The translations under genes and the position numbers were made by a program. From assembly GCA_949287365.1 (NCBI GenBank), contig CASEGC010000015.1, positions 62,001-126,000 on the forward strand: a stretch of 64,000 bases of DNA, written 5' to 3'. The stretch is from an uncultured Parabacteroides sp. (GTDB taxonomy: Bacteria; Bacteroidota; Bacteroidia; Bacteroidales; Tannerellaceae). This document shows, one piece after another, positions 16,657 to 26,143 of this stretch. The notes beneath the pieces were generated by a model. It was not told the origin of the DNA, did not search any database, and saw nothing but the letters and a program-made list of their open reading frames with translations. The number at the start of each line of letters is the position of its first letter. Position 1 is the stretch's first letter.

Positions 16657-19227
16657 ATGAAAATTAAGGCGAATAACGCGAACAGTCCTATTTGGAAGGA
16701 CGTTTATTCACATTCCAAGTTGCCCAAACAACTGCAGCCTCTTTACGAGATGGCGACGAATCTTTGGTGGGTTTGGAATCATGAAGGCGCCAAATTGTTT
16801 GGCAAGATCGATAACAAGCTTTGGAAATCCACGGAAGGAAATCCGGTGCTCTTGCTGCAAAACCTCTCTCACAATAGAATGGAAGAGATCTTGGCGGATA
16901 AGGATTTGATGGCCGAGATCCAGAAGGTCTATACGAATTTCAAGAATTATATTAACGTGAAGCCGGATAAGACGCAACCGTCCGTAGCCTATTTCAGCAT
17001 GGAATATGGCTTGACAAACGTGTTGAAAATCTACTCCGGCGGTTTGGGTGTATTGGCGGGCGACTATTTAAAAGAAGCGAGTGACAGCAACGTAGATATG
17101 TGCGCTGTCGGTTTCCTTTATCGCTATGGCTACTTTACCCAAACATTATCGATGGACGGCCAACAGATAGCGAACTACGAGGCGCAAAACTTCAACTCGC
17201 TGCCTTTGACCCAAGTAACGCAATCGAACGGCGAACCTATGATATTGGAAGTACCTTATCCCGGTCGTACCGTTTATGCGTATATATGGAAGGTAAGCGT
17301 AGGCCGCGTGCCTTTATATTTGATGGACACGGATATCCCGCAGAATAGCGAATGGGATCGCTCGATTACTCACCAATTATATGGTGGCGATTGGGAGAAC
17401 CGCATGAAGCAAGAGTATATGTTGGGTATCGGCGGTATAATGATGCTGAACAAGTTAGGTATCAAAAAGCAAATCTATCACTGCAACGAAGGGCATGCCG
17501 CTTTGATTAACGTCCAACGTTTGGTGGATTATATCCAAAAAGACGGGTTGACATTCAACCAAGCGATGGAAGTGGTTCGCGCGTCGGCTATCTACACGTG
17601 CCACACACCAGTCCCGGCCGGTCACGATTACTTCGACGAAGGTCTGTTCGGCCGTTACATGGGCGAGTTCCCCGAGAAGTTGGGTATCAGCTGGCAAGAA
17701 TTTATCGACATGGGACGCGAGAACCCCGGTTCAAACGAGAAATTCTCCATGAGCGTTTTCGCCTTGAACACGTGCCAAGAGGCGAACGGTGTAAGCTGGC
17801 TGCATGGCAAGGTTTCGCAACGGATGTTCGCTCCGGTATGGAAAGGTTATTTCCCGGAGGAGTTGCACGTAGGTTACGTAACAAACGGAGTGCACATGCC
17901 AACGTGGGCAGCTACGGAAATGAAGAAATTCTACATGGATAAACTGGGTAAGGAGGTATTTGACGACCAATCTGACCGGGTGCGTTGGGAAACTATCCAA
18001 AATATTCCTGACGAGGAAATCTGGGAAATCCGCAAAGCATTGAAGAAGAAATTGTTCGATTACATCCGGATACAATATAAGGATACGTGGTTGAAGAATC
18101 AAGGTGACCCGTTGAAAGTGGTATCTATCTTGGATAAGCTGAACCCGAATTCTTTGTGGATTGGTTTTGGCCGCCGTTTCGCTACTTACAAGCGCGCACA
18201 TTTGCTGTTCACCGACTTGGACCGTTTGGCGAAAATCGTGAATAACGAGAAATATCCCATCCAGTTCGTGTTCACGGGAAAAGCTCACCCGGCGGATGGT
18301 GGCGGACAGGGCTTGATTAAGCATATCGTCGAGATTTCCCGTCGTCCGGAGTTCTTGGGCAAGATTATCTTCTTGGAAAACTATGACATGCGTTTGGCGC
18401 GCCGCCTGATATCTGGTGTCGATGTATGGTTGAACACGCCGACTCGTCCGTTGGAGGCTTCCGGAACATCCGGCGAGAAAGCCGAGATGAACGGTGTATT
18501 GAATTTCTCCGTGCTGGATGGTTGGTGGTACGAGGGTTATCGCGAAGGCGCGGGTTGGGCTTTGACCGACAAACGTACTTACGAGAACCAACAGTATCAG
18601 GACCAATTGGATGCCGCTACGATTTATCACATGTTGGAGACGGAGATTATCCCGACTTACTACGCGAAGAACAGTAAGGGCTATTCGCCGGATTGGATTC
18701 AATATATCAAGAACTCTATCACCATGATCGCTCCGGATTATACGATGAAGCGTATGTTGAACGACTACGAGAATCGTTTCTACCATAAATTAGCGACCCG
18801 ATCCGCTCACTTGTGCGCGAACAACTACGAGGAGGCTAAGCAAATCGCCGCATGGAAAGAGGAGGTAGCGTCGCATTGGGATTGTTTCCAAGTGGAATCG
18901 TTCACTTGCGACCAGGAATGGATGATCAATGGGCCGATCGTAGGCAAGGAATATACTTTCAATCTGGTGATCGACCGCCACGAGTTGCAAGGTATGTTGG
19001 GTGCCGAGTTGGTTGCCACGAAAGAAGATCCGGAAAAGCATCAGCAAGTATTGATTAAGACAGACCAATTCAAGTTGATGAAAGAAGAGGGTTCAAAACT
19101 TTACTTCACGTTGAAAACGACACCGACAGAGGCAGGAAACCAAAAAGTGGGATTCCGCGTGTTCCCTGTAAACAAGGAATTGCCTCACCGGATGGATTTC
19201 GCGTATGTACGTTGGATCCAATTATAA
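16657..19227 (+). CDS. glgP: Alpha-1,4-glucan phosphorylase, GT35
   Basis: 856 residues of the shorter phosphorylase type found in many bacteria and archaea. It releases glucose 1-phosphate from glycogen or maltodextrin. The pyridoxal phosphate lysine is Lys608 in [14 protein letters not shown]. The substrate region [17 protein letters not shown] lies near residue 130 and CNEGHAALI further on. An N-terminal DUF3417-like region (about 10-110) and a C-terminal beta-rich extension (about 750-856) complete it. A hairpin (19251-19275) terminates transcription after the gene. Confidence 0.93.
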   Translation: MKIKANNANSPIWKDVYSHSKLPKQLQPLYEMATNLWWVWNHEGAKLFGKIDNKLWKSTEGNPVLLLQNLSHNRMEEILADKDLMAEIQKVYTNFKNYINVKPDKTQPSVAYFSMEYGLTNVLKIYSGGLGVLAGDYLKEASDSNVDMCAVGFLYRYGYFTQTLSMDGQQIANYEAQNFNSLPLTQVTQSNGEPMILEVPYPGRTVYAYIWKVSVGRVPLYLMDTDIPQNSEWDRSITHQLYGGDWENRMKQEYMLGIGGIMMLNKLGIKKQIYHCNEGHAALINVQRLVDYIQKDGLTFNQAMEVVRASAIYTCHTPVPAGHDYFDEGLFGRYMGEFPEKLGISWQEFIDMGRENPGSNEKFSMSVFALNTCQEANGVSWLHGKVSQRMFAPVWKGYFPEELHVGYVTNGVHMPTWAATEMKKFYMDKLGKEVFDDQSDRVRWETIQNIPDEEIWEIRKALKKKLFDYIRIQYKDTWLKNQGDPLKVVSILDKLNPNSLWIGFGRRFATYKRAHLLFTDLDRLAKIVNNEKYPIQFVFTGKAHPADGGGQGLIKHIVEISRRPEFLGKIIFLENYDMRLARRLISGVDVWLNTPTRPLEASGTSGEKAEMNGVLNFSVLDGWWYEGYREGAGWALTDKRTYENQQYQDQLDAATIYHMLETEIIPTYYAKNSKGYSPDWIQYIKNSITMIAPDYTMKRMLNDYENRFYHKLATRSAHLCANNYEEAKQIAAWKEEVASHWDCFQVESFTCDQEWMINGPIVGKEYTFNLVIDRHELQGMLGAELVATKEDPEKHQQVLIKTDQFKLMKEEGSKLYFTLKTTPTEAGNQKVGFRVFPVNKELPHRMDFAYVRWIQL

Positions 19228-19250
19228 AAGACACATACATATCTGAACGG

Positions 19251-19275
19251 AAAAGGGTGGCTTACGTCACCCTTT
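19251..19275 (+). terminator. Terminator after the glucan phosphorylase gene
   Basis: AAAGGGTG and TCACCCTTT pair around a 7-nt loop. Confidence 0.7.
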
Positions 19276-19359
19276 CTTCATTTAAGCCATGAGTTTCTCC
19301 GAATAAGAATCTTGAAAAAAGGTTTTCATTTTCCCCCGAAGAAAAAAAACGCGTTTTAT

Positions 19360-19390
19360 TTTGTCGGTTAAAAAACAATATGTATCTTTG
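19360..19390 (+). promoter_or_regulatory. Promoter of tRNA-Pro
   Basis: TTTG (19360-19363), 19 bp, TATCTTTG (19383-19390): a perfect Bacteroidota promoter, 42 bp ahead of the tRNA. Confidence 0.85.
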
Positions 19391-19431
19391 CACCCGTAAT
19401 CGAAAAAGCGATAGAAATAGATTACAAGAAT

Positions 19432-19508
19432 CGGGATGTAGCACAGTTGGCTAGCGCGCCACGTTCGGGACGTGGAGGTCGGAAGTTCGAGTCTTCTCAT
19501 CCCGACCA
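19432..19508 (+). tRNA. tRNA-Pro (anticodon CGG), CCA encoded
   Basis: CGGGATG pairs with CATCCCG. The anticodon stem CCACG/CGTGG holds the loop TTCGGGA, anticodon CGG reading CCG. The T arm is GGAAGTTCGAGTCTTC. Discriminator A19505, CCA 19506-19508. Confidence 0.95.
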
Positions 19509-19510
19509 AA

Positions 19511-19552
19511 TGAAAGGGGGTGTATCGTAATAAACGATACACCCCCTTTTTT
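19511..19552 (+). terminator. Intrinsic terminator of tRNA-Pro
   Basis: AAAGGGGGTGTATCGT pairs with ACGATACACCCCCTTT, followed by T6. From here to 19741 I see no gene. Confidence 0.9.
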
Positions 19553-19741
19553 GTCGGTTACAGAAAACCGCTCGTTTTCTTCAAATCGTAATATTTTGAA
19601 GATTTGGGAGCGACAAGGCCGGTAAATAAAAAGAACAAGAGCCCACACATCGTGCGGACTCCCAACAAAAGTTCTCATCAATCACCTATATTTCACTAAC
19701 GTGCGAAAGAAGCGAGATTTGTTTCTTTGATTTCGCAAGAC

Positions 19742-19787
19742 AAAAAAGGGTGTGCCAAATATGTTTCTTTGACACACCCTCTTTTCG
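19742..19787 (-). terminator. Intrinsic terminator of tRNA-Tyr
   Basis: On the minus strand AGGGTGTG pairs with CACACCCT, followed by T6. Confidence 0.8.
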
Positions 19788-19870
19788 TGGGCAGTGATGG
19801 ATTCGAACCACCGAAGGCGTAAGCCAGCTGAGTTACAGTCAGCCCCATTTGGCCACTCTGGTAACTGCCC
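19788..19870 (-). tRNA. tRNA-Tyr (anticodon GTA)
   Basis: An 83-nt class II tRNA on the minus strand. GGGCAGT pairs with ACTGCCC, the anticodon loop CTGTAAC gives GTA, the variable arm is long (GCTGGCTTACGCC), and the T arm is GGTGGTTCGAATCCATC. Discriminator A. CCA is not encoded. A TACCTTCG box at 19927-19920 on the same strand may be its promoter. Confidence 0.94.
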
Positions 19871-20000
19871 TTCTACCTCTCGAAAGCGACAAGGTCGCTC
19901 TCGTTTTCGATAGCGAGCGCGAAGGTAAATATTATTTTCGATAAAACAATAGGGAATCTGAAAAAAATAACAAACGATTCACATCCGCGCATGCTTTCAA

Positions 20001-20222
20001 AAAAGGAAGAAGAAGGGAGAAAAAACCTCGAACCCTATAGGAAAAAGTCCCTCATATAACGGACAATTCTCTATCTTTAGCCTAAAGATACATATCTTTA
20101 ACCTAAAGATATATATCCGCAGCCTAAAGATAGACTTTTCTCCGTGGAGCTCCCGGTTTTTCCCCGCCGGTTTTCCAAGTTTTTCCCCGGCTTCCGGACA
20201 TTTCCCCCCTATCCGTTTTTTA
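20001..20222. repeat. 21-bp palindrome array, copy 3 (three units, long form)
   Basis: Units start at 20073, 20094 and 20115. This is the only three-unit copy; the last unit has ATCCGCAG as left half-site. The flanks are those of copy 2: AAAAAACCTCGAACCCTATA upstream, and CCCGCCGGTTTTCCAAGTTT and CCTATCCGTTTTTT downstream. It lies between divergent tRNA-Tyr and the arginine decarboxylase gene. Confidence 0.95.
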
Positions 20223-20305
20223 TCGAACCCACTTTATTCGGGACAATATTAGGGCATGACATGTTTTAAGAGACGGAAAATAGACCATATATCGCGAAAA
20301 GTTCC

Positions 20306-20313
20306 TATTTTTG
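20306..20313 (+). promoter_or_regulatory. -7 box of the arginine decarboxylase gene
   Basis: TATTTTTG, a full TAnnTTTG match, 43 bp before ATG 20356 and 84 bp after repeat copy 3. Confidence 0.6.
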
Positions 20314-20355
20314 TGGCTCCTTAAGCATTTATTAATTAGTAAAACATATTTGTAG

Positions 20356-20895
20356 ATGGTAAAGAAAGTCGGGAATTTAATTCCAAACACCTTTTTTATA
20401 ACGAAAGGGAGTGGTGAATCAGACTTGGAGAAGCACGCTGGTTCATACCACATGGCTCTTTATGACGCGGGTATCTCTGATTTCAATATCATGACTTATT
20501 CGTCCGTAATACCTGCGACAGCGCATCTGGTGACTATGGATGACATAGACCTTCCTCCATTCGGTTCGGAAATGAAAACGATCATGGCGGTGTCTCATGG
20601 ATATCAGGATGAGTTCGTGTCTGCGGGTGTGGTTTACGCCTGGATGTATAAGGATGAGAATTTCGATGAGAAAGTCGGCGGCCTTGTTTGTGAGGTGAGC
20701 GGGCGGTATCGTATAGAGGAGCTTGAGTCCCGTTTGATTCGCGTCATCAATGACCTCCATCAAAAGACGTATGGCAAATACTATCTGGGAGAGCTTAATT
20801 TTATCACGGAAGGGATTACGATAGAGAAACGTTACGGGACGGCGCTCGCCGCTCTGTGCTTCGTGGATTTTCTGCAGCCAGAGATAGAGGCGTGA
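20356..20895 (+). CDS. Pyruvoyl-dependent arginine decarboxylase
   Basis: 179 residues, normal for the PdaD family. It decarboxylates arginine to agmatine, the first step of one polyamine route and a possible acid-resistance reaction. The proenzyme cuts itself between Ser49 and Ser50 in TYSSVIPA, turning Ser50 into the pyruvoyl group. N-terminal PNTFFITKGSGES and C-terminal ITEGITIEKRYGTALAALCF are family marks. It is a single-gene unit with its own promoter and a terminator at 20921-20956. Confidence 0.92.
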   Translation: MVKKVGNLIPNTFFITKGSGESDLEKHAGSYHMALYDAGISDFNIMTYSSVIPATAHLVTMDDIDLPPFGSEMKTIMAVSHGYQDEFVSAGVVYAWMYKDENFDEKVGGLVCEVSGRYRIEELESRLIRVINDLHQKTYGKYYLGELNFITEGITIEKRYGTALAALCFVDFLQPEIEA

Positions 20896-20920
20896 CGGGA
20901 GTTGCATTTATGACATTTTT

Positions 20921-20956
20921 TATAGAGCCGGCATATCTGATGGTCGGCTTTTTTGT
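20921..20956 (+). terminator. Terminator after the arginine decarboxylase gene
   Basis: AGCCGGC and GGTCGGCT form a stem followed by T6. Confidence 0.7.
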
Positions 20957-20988
20957 TAATTTTGAGCGATAAAAGAATAAAGTAGAAT

Positions 20989-21831
20989 ATGAAGTATATA
21001 GGAGCCCACGTGAGCGCGTCGGGCGGCGTGGAGAACGCGCCGCTGAACGCCTATGCGATAGGAGCGAAAGCTTTCGCTTTCTTCACGCGCAACCAAAGGC
21101 AATGGAGGTCCGCTCCCTTGCCGGAGAAGAGTATAGAGCTGTTTAAGGAACGTTGCGCCGAGTTCGGTTACGAGGCGAAGCACATCTTGCCCCATGACAG
21201 TTATTTGATTAACTTGGGGAATCCGGACGAGGAGGGATTGAGGAAATCCCGGGAGGCCTTTCTGGACGAGATGACCCGCTGCGAGCAGTTGGGACTGGGT
21301 TTGCTGAACTTCCACCCGGGCAGTCATTTAGGCAAGATGGAGGTGGACGCTTGCTTGTCGAGGATAGCGGAGTCTATCAATATCGCTTTGTCTAAGACGA
21401 ATGGCGTGTGCGCCGTAATCGAAAACACGGCGGGACAAGGCTCTAACTTGGGTTACGCTTTCGAGCAAATCGCGTTTATAATCGATAAGGTGGAGGACAA
21501 GAGCCGGGTAGGTGTCTGTATAGATACCGCTCATACGCTGGCGGCGGGTTACGACATCAAGACTCCGGAAGGCTTCGCCGATGTGTTCCGCCGGTTTGAC
21601 GAGGTGATAGGTTTCGCTTATTTGAAGGGTATGCATATCAACGACTCCAAGAAGGATTTAGCCTCGCGGGTGGACCGGCATGACAGCATCGGGAAAGGGG
21701 TGATGGGCATGGATACTTTCCGCCTGCTTATGGCGGACCCTCGCTTTGACGATATTCCATTGATTCTCGAGACTCCCGACGAGTCTTTATGGGCGGATGA
21801 GATACGGCTTTTATATGGTTTGCAATCTTAA
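20989..21831 (+). CDS. nfo: Endonuclease IV (AP endonuclease)
   Basis: 280 residues. It cuts DNA at abasic sites and removes damaged 3' ends in base excision repair. It is a TIM barrel with three zinc ions. Visible signatures are [16 protein letters not shown] at the start, [35 protein letters not shown] and HINDSKKDL, which carry the metal-binding His, Glu and Asp residues. The C-terminus [12 protein letters not shown] is also conserved. The next gene begins 13 bp downstream. Confidence 0.96.
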   Translation: MKYIGAHVSASGGVENAPLNAYAIGAKAFAFFTRNQRQWRSAPLPEKSIELFKERCAEFGYEAKHILPHDSYLINLGNPDEEGLRKSREAFLDEMTRCEQLGLGLLNFHPGSHLGKMEVDACLSRIAESINIALSKTNGVCAVIENTAGQGSNLGYAFEQIAFIIDKVEDKSRVGVCIDTAHTLAAGYDIKTPEGFADVFRRFDEVIGFAYLKGMHINDSKKDLASRVDRHDSIGKGVMGMDTFRLLMADPRFDDIPLILETPDESLWADEIRLLYGLQS

Positions 21832-21844
21832 AGGATAATATACG

Positions 21845-23488
21845 ATGAAAAAAAGAAATGGATTCTTGCTGGTCGTTTGCGCGGCCTTGTTATCGGGTGT
21901 GGAAGCGATCGCGTGCACGGGCTTGCTGGTAGGGAAAAAGGCCTCGGTGGATGGCTCGGTGATGATTAGTTACGCAGCGGACTCGCACACGTTGTATGGC
22001 GAGATGTATCATTGGCCCGCCGCCACATGGCCGAAAGGCGCCATGCTGGATATCAAGGAGTGGGACACGGGTAAGCCATTGGGACAAATCCCGCAGGTGG
22101 AACGGACCTATTCCGTGGTGGGAAACATGAATGAGTATCAGGTCGCCATTACGGAAAGTACCTTCGGTGGCCGTCGAGAGTTGGTGGATACGACAGGCAT
22201 CATGGATTATGGAAGTTTGATTTATGTCGCTTTGCAACGCTCCAAATCCGCGCGGGAGGCGATAACGATCATGACGAATCTCGTGAAGGAATATGGCTAT
22301 TATAGCGGGGGAGAGACTTTCTCCATCGCGGATAAGAACGAGGCGTGGGTGATGGAGATGATCGGGAAAGGCCCGGGAAACAAGGGAGCCGTATGGGTGA
22401 CTATCCGTATTCCAGACGATTGTATCGCGGCGCATGCCAATCAGTCCCGTATTCAACAGATACCGTTCGATGACAAGGAGAATTGCTTGTACTCGCCTGA
22501 TGTCGTATCTTTTGCCCGAGAGAAAGGATATTTCGATGGTGAAGACGAGGATTTCAGTTTCGCTAAAGCCTATTGTCCGTATGATTTCGGCGCTTTGCGG
22601 GGATGTGAGGCTCGTGTTTGGTCTTTCTTTCGTAAATATGATCCGGCGATGGAGCGTTATGCGGACTTTATCAAAGGCGATCCTTCCAAGGAACCGATGC
22701 CTTTGTATATTAAGCCTAACCGTAAGCTCTCCGTACGTGACGTGCAGAACGCCATGCGTGACCATTTCGAGGGGACTGACTTGGACATGACAAAGGATGC
22801 CGGAGCGGGTCCGTATAAGGTGCCGTATCGTTGGCGTCCGATGAACTTCGAGGTAGATGGGCAGACTTACGTGAACGAGCGTGCCATCGCCACGCAACAG
22901 ACAGGCTTTGTCATCGTGCCGCAGATGCGGAATTGGTTGCCGGACGCGATCGGTGGAATCTTGTGGTTTGGCGTGGACGATGCGGACATGACGGTATTCA
23001 ATCCCGTGTACGCTTCTTCGACGAGCGTGCCGGAATGTTATCGTGTGGGCAATGGAGATTTGCTGAACTTCTCTTGGACATCCGCTTTTTGGATGCATAA
23101 TTGGGTGGCGAACATGGCTTACCATAAATATAGCTTCATGATTCAGGACATCCGTAAAGTGCAGGAAGAACTGGAGGGCGGTTATCAGGAGACTATCCCG
23201 GCTATCGACAAGGCGGCGAGTGAGCTGTATGCGAAAGATCCCGTCGAGGCGGTCAAGTTCTTGACATGGTTCAGTACGACCACGGCTGACGCGGCGACGG
23301 CCCGTTGGAAGGAATTAGGCGAGTATCTGCTGGTGAAATATATCGATGGCAACGTCAAGAAAGAGGAGAACGGCCGGTTCAAACGGAATCCCTACGGTTT
23401 ACCAGCCTCTCCCGATTTCCCGGGATATGACGAGGAGTATTATCGGAATATCGTGCGGAGCGCCGGCGAACGGTTGAAAGTGAAATGA
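21845..23488 (+). CDS. Secreted C69-family dipeptidase
   Basis: 547 residues. A signal peptide (1-23, ending EAIA) precedes Cys24 in CTGLLVGKKASVDGS, the N-terminal nucleophile expected of peptidase family C69 (Ntn hydrolases). The family cleaves dipeptides; the export signal suggests periplasmic or surface peptide use. FSIADKNEAWVMEM and HANQSRI are further family segments. It follows nfo by 13 bp, probably co-transcribed, though no functional link is known. Confidence 0.88.
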   Translation: MKKRNGFLLVVCAALLSGVEAIACTGLLVGKKASVDGSVMISYAADSHTLYGEMYHWPAATWPKGAMLDIKEWDTGKPLGQIPQVERTYSVVGNMNEYQVAITESTFGGRRELVDTTGIMDYGSLIYVALQRSKSAREAITIMTNLVKEYGYYSGGETFSIADKNEAWVMEMIGKGPGNKGAVWVTIRIPDDCIAAHANQSRIQQIPFDDKENCLYSPDVVSFAREKGYFDGEDEDFSFAKAYCPYDFGALRGCEARVWSFFRKYDPAMERYADFIKGDPSKEPMPLYIKPNRKLSVRDVQNAMRDHFEGTDLDMTKDAGAGPYKVPYRWRPMNFEVDGQTYVNERAIATQQTGFVIVPQMRNWLPDAIGGILWFGVDDADMTVFNPVYASSTSVPECYRVGNGDLLNFSWTSAFWMHNWVANMAYHKYSFMIQDIRKVQEELEGGYQETIPAIDKAASELYAKDPVEAVKFLTWFSTTTADAATARWKELGEYLLVKYIDGNVKKEENGRFKRNPYGLPASPDFPGYDEEYYRNIVRSAGERLKVK

Positions 23489-23529
23489 ATTCATTATAAT
23501 CTCAATGTCTAACTAAAAAAGTAACACTT

Positions 23530-24012
23530 ATGAAAAGATTTGTAATGATGCTCGTATTGGCGGTCGTAAGTCTTGGCGCTTACGCGCAGACGGAGCAAGG
23601 GCGTTCTGCCTTGGGTTTTAACATCGGGTATGGATTCGATTCGAAGAATGCCACGCTGGGTGTTGATTATCGTTATTGTATCACGGATGAGGTGCGTATC
23701 AATCCGGAGTTGACTTATTTCGTGAAGAACGACAACCACAGTACGTGGGCGATCGACCTGAATGCGCATTACGTAGTGAAACTAAGCGAGATGTTCGGCT
23801 TCTACCCGTTGGCCGGACTTAGCCTGTCGTTCTGGAATTGGGACGCGGGCCATGGGCTCTCTCATAACGAGACCCGTTTCGGGGCCAACATCGGTTTGGG
23901 TGGCGAGGTGTACGCCACGAGCAATGTCTCTATTGGCTTGGAGGTGAAGTATAATATCATCAAGGATTTCGACCAAGCCATGTTTGGCGTACGTGTAGGA
24001 TATAGTTTCTGA
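23530..24012 (+). CDS. Outer-membrane beta-barrel protein
   Basis: 160 residues. A 19-residue signal peptide ending AYAQ leads into alternating beta strands (GFNIGYGFD, ATLGVDYRY, INPELTYFV, FYPLAGLSLSF, FGANIGLGGEVYA, IGLEVKYN) and a final strand ending in Phe (FGVRVGYSF), the usual outer-membrane insertion signal. It fits a small eight-stranded barrel such as the opacity/OmpX group. Function is unknown. It is 41 bp after the dipeptidase and followed by a strong terminator. Confidence 0.82.
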   Translation: MKRFVMMLVLAVVSLGAYAQTEQGRSALGFNIGYGFDSKNATLGVDYRYCITDEVRINPELTYFVKNDNHSTWAIDLNAHYVVKLSEMFGFYPLAGLSLSFWNWDAGHGLSHNETRFGANIGLGGEVYATSNVSIGLEVKYNIIKDFDQAMFGVRVGYSF

Positions 24013-24036
24013 TTGGAAGAAGCCCTGATATAGGTG

Positions 24037-24072
24037 AGGCGGATGGCACACGTGCCATCCGCCTTATTTTTA
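24037..24072 (+). terminator. Strong terminator after the barrel gene
   Basis: AGGCGGATGGCAC and its complement form a near-perfect stem, followed by TTATTTTT. Confidence 0.85.
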
Positions 24073-24091
24073 TGTCCTTCATTGAGAGATT

Positions 24092-24340
24092 AAAAACACC
24101 TATAGGGAAAAATGTCCGATAGCCGGGAAGAAAATTTGGAAAGCCGGCGGAAAAAACCGGGAACTCCACGGAGAAAAGTCTATCTTTAAGCTGAAGATAC
24201 ATATCTTTAGGTTAAAGATACATATCTTTAGGCTGCAGATATGTATCTTTAGGCTAAAGATAGAGAATTGTCCGTTATATGACGGACTTTTTCTTATAGA
24301 GTCCGAAGTTTTTTGTCCCTTCTTTTTTCTTTTTCTCTTC
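24092..24340. repeat. 21-bp palindrome array, copy 4 (four units, long form, inverted)
   Basis: Units start at 24182, 24203, 24224 and 24245. The whole 249-bp element is the reverse complement of the copy 2/3 arrangement: CTATAGGGAAAAATGTCC and GCCGGCGG-type flank now lie left of the array, and GAATTGTCCGTTATATGACG lies right. It is the only copy between co-directional genes with a terminator on its left and a promoter (purH) on its right. Confidence 0.95.
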
Positions 24341-24446
24341 TATCGTTTAAATCCGCGATAAGGGGCAAGACGTAGAGGCTGGGTGGCTTTTAGTTAGCTG
24401 ATTATCTTTTCACCTTAATTATAAATCCTAATTGGAAATAAATATT

Positions 24447-24454
24447 TACTTTTG
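24447..24454 (+). promoter_or_regulatory. -7 box of purH
   Basis: TACTTTTG, 39 bp before ATG 24494. It overlaps the upstream in-frame ATG at 24452, which is therefore not the start. Confidence 0.6.
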
Positions 24455-24493
24455 TGTTCTAAAACATTAAAGCGGAAAAATATCAAACACATC

Positions 24494-26020
24494 ATGATGG
24501 TTGGGACGAAAAAAATAAAACGGGCCTTGGTCTCTGTGTATCACAAGGACGGGCTGGATGAGATTTTAAGGAAGTTGCATCACGAGGGCGTGAGCTTCGT
24601 GTCGACGGGAGGTACGAGAACGTTTATCGAGTCGTTGGGCTTGCCGTGCGACTCGGTGGAGGACTTGACCACTTATCCTTCAATCCTGGGCGGACGGGTG
24701 AAAACGTTACATCCGAAAGTGTTCGGAGGAATCTTGGCGCGCCGCGAGGTTGAGGAAGACCGGAAGCAATTGGCCGAATATGAGATTCCGGAAATCGACT
24801 TGGTGATTGTCGATTTGTATCCTTTCGAGGAAACGGTAGCCTCCGGGGCCGATGAGCAGGCGATTATAGAGAAAATAGATATAGGTGGAATCTCCTTGAT
24901 TCGCGCCGCGGCGAAGAATTTCAAGGACGTGGTGATTGTCGCTTCCAAGGCGCAATACCAACCGTTATTGGATATCCTGAAAGAAAAAGGAGCCGAGACG
25001 ACGTTGGAGGAGCGGAAATGGTTCGCGAGAGAGGCGTTCGCGGTCTCTTCATCTTATGATTCGGCGATTTTCAATTATTTCGATGACCGCGAGGGTACGC
25101 ATTTCCGCGCGGCCGTAGACGAGCCGATGCATTTGCGTTACGGCGAGAACCCGCATCAGTCCGCTCACTTCTTCGGCCGGTTTAACGAGATGTTCGACCA
25201 ATTGCATGGAAAGGAAATCTCGTATAATAACTTGTTGGATGTAGACGCCGCGGTCAATTTGATCGATGAGTTCGACGAGTTGACTTTCGCCGTCCTGAAA
25301 CATAACAACGCTTGCGGCATCGCTTCCCGCGGGAACGTGCTTGACGCTTGGAAAGACGCTTTGGCGGGTGATCCTGTCTCCGCTTTCGGCGGTATCTTGA
25401 TTACGAACGCCACGATTAACAAGGAGGTGGCGGAAGAGATTAACAAGATTTTCTTCGAGGTGATTATCGCGCCGGCTTATGACGAAGAGGCCTTGGAAAT
25501 CTTGTTCCAAAAGAAGAACCGTATCGTATTGCTTCGTAAGGAGTGCAAGACACCGTTGACGCAATTCCGCTCGTTGCTGAATGGCGTGTTGATGCAACAA
25601 AAAGATATAAGCGTCCAAGGTGAGGTAGATTTGGAGCCGATGACGGACAAACGTCCGACCGCCACGGAGATCGAGGATTTGCTGTTCGCCAACAAAATCG
25701 TGAAGAACAGCAAGTCGAACGCGATCACGTTGGCCAAGAACAAGCAACTGTGCGCGAGCGGAGTGGGACAGACCTCGCGCGTGGATGCCTTGAAACAGGC
25801 GATAGAGAAGGCCAAGTCGTTTGGTTTCGACTTGAATGGCGCCGTAATGGCTTCCGACGCTTTCTTCCCCTTCCCCGATTGCGTGGAGATCGCGGATAAG
25901 GCAGGCATCACCGCCGTGATACAGCCCGGCGGCTCTATCAAGGATAACCTTTCCGTGGAATATTGCAATCAACATGGATTGGCGATGGTGAAAACGGGTA
26001 TCCGTCATTTTAAACATTGA
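24494..26020 (+). CDS. purH: Bifunctional AICAR transformylase / IMP cyclohydrolase
   Basis: 508 residues from ATG 24494 (an adjacent ATG at 24497 is equally possible). It makes the last two steps of IMP synthesis. The N-terminal MGS-like cyclohydrolase domain (about 8-195) has VSTGGTRTFIE and LGGRVKTLHPKVFGGIL. The C-terminal transformylase domain has LRYGENPHQSAHF, KHNNACGIA and DAFFPFPDCVE. It is transcribed ahead of mreB; a hairpin lies between. The purH-mreB neighbourhood is, as I recall, common in Bacteroidota. Confidence 0.96.
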   Translation: MMVGTKKIKRALVSVYHKDGLDEILRKLHHEGVSFVSTGGTRTFIESLGLPCDSVEDLTTYPSILGGRVKTLHPKVFGGILARREVEEDRKQLAEYEIPEIDLVIVDLYPFEETVASGADEQAIIEKIDIGGISLIRAAAKNFKDVVIVASKAQYQPLLDILKEKGAETTLEERKWFAREAFAVSSSYDSAIFNYFDDREGTHFRAAVDEPMHLRYGENPHQSAHFFGRFNEMFDQLHGKEISYNNLLDVDAAVNLIDEFDELTFAVLKHNNACGIASRGNVLDAWKDALAGDPVSAFGGILITNATINKEVAEEINKIFFEVIIAPAYDEEALEILFQKKNRIVLLRKECKTPLTQFRSLLNGVLMQQKDISVQGEVDLEPMTDKRPTATEIEDLLFANKIVKNSKSNAITLAKNKQLCASGVGQTSRVDALKQAIEKAKSFGFDLNGAVMASDAFFPFPDCVEIADKAGITAVIQPGGSIKDNLSVEYCNQHGLAMVKTGIRHFKH

Positions 26021-26034
26021 TATTATTAAGAATT

Positions 26035-26105
26035 ATGAGTTATGGATTATGGCTCTGAAGGTGTTCCTTCAGGGCATGATTCATAACTTATCATTCATAG
26101 GATAA
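26035..26105. other. Nested hairpins between purH and mreB
   Basis: CTGAAGG/CCTTCAG forms a 7-bp stem with a TGTT loop, nested in an imperfect outer stem pairing GAGTTATGGATTATG with CATGATTCATAACTT. No T tract follows. It may attenuate or process the transcript; the AATTATGA-type sequence resembles simple intergenic filler seen in related genomes. Confidence 0.5.
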
Positions 26106-26143
26106 GGTATAATTCATAATTCAAAATTTATAATTAGTAAAGA

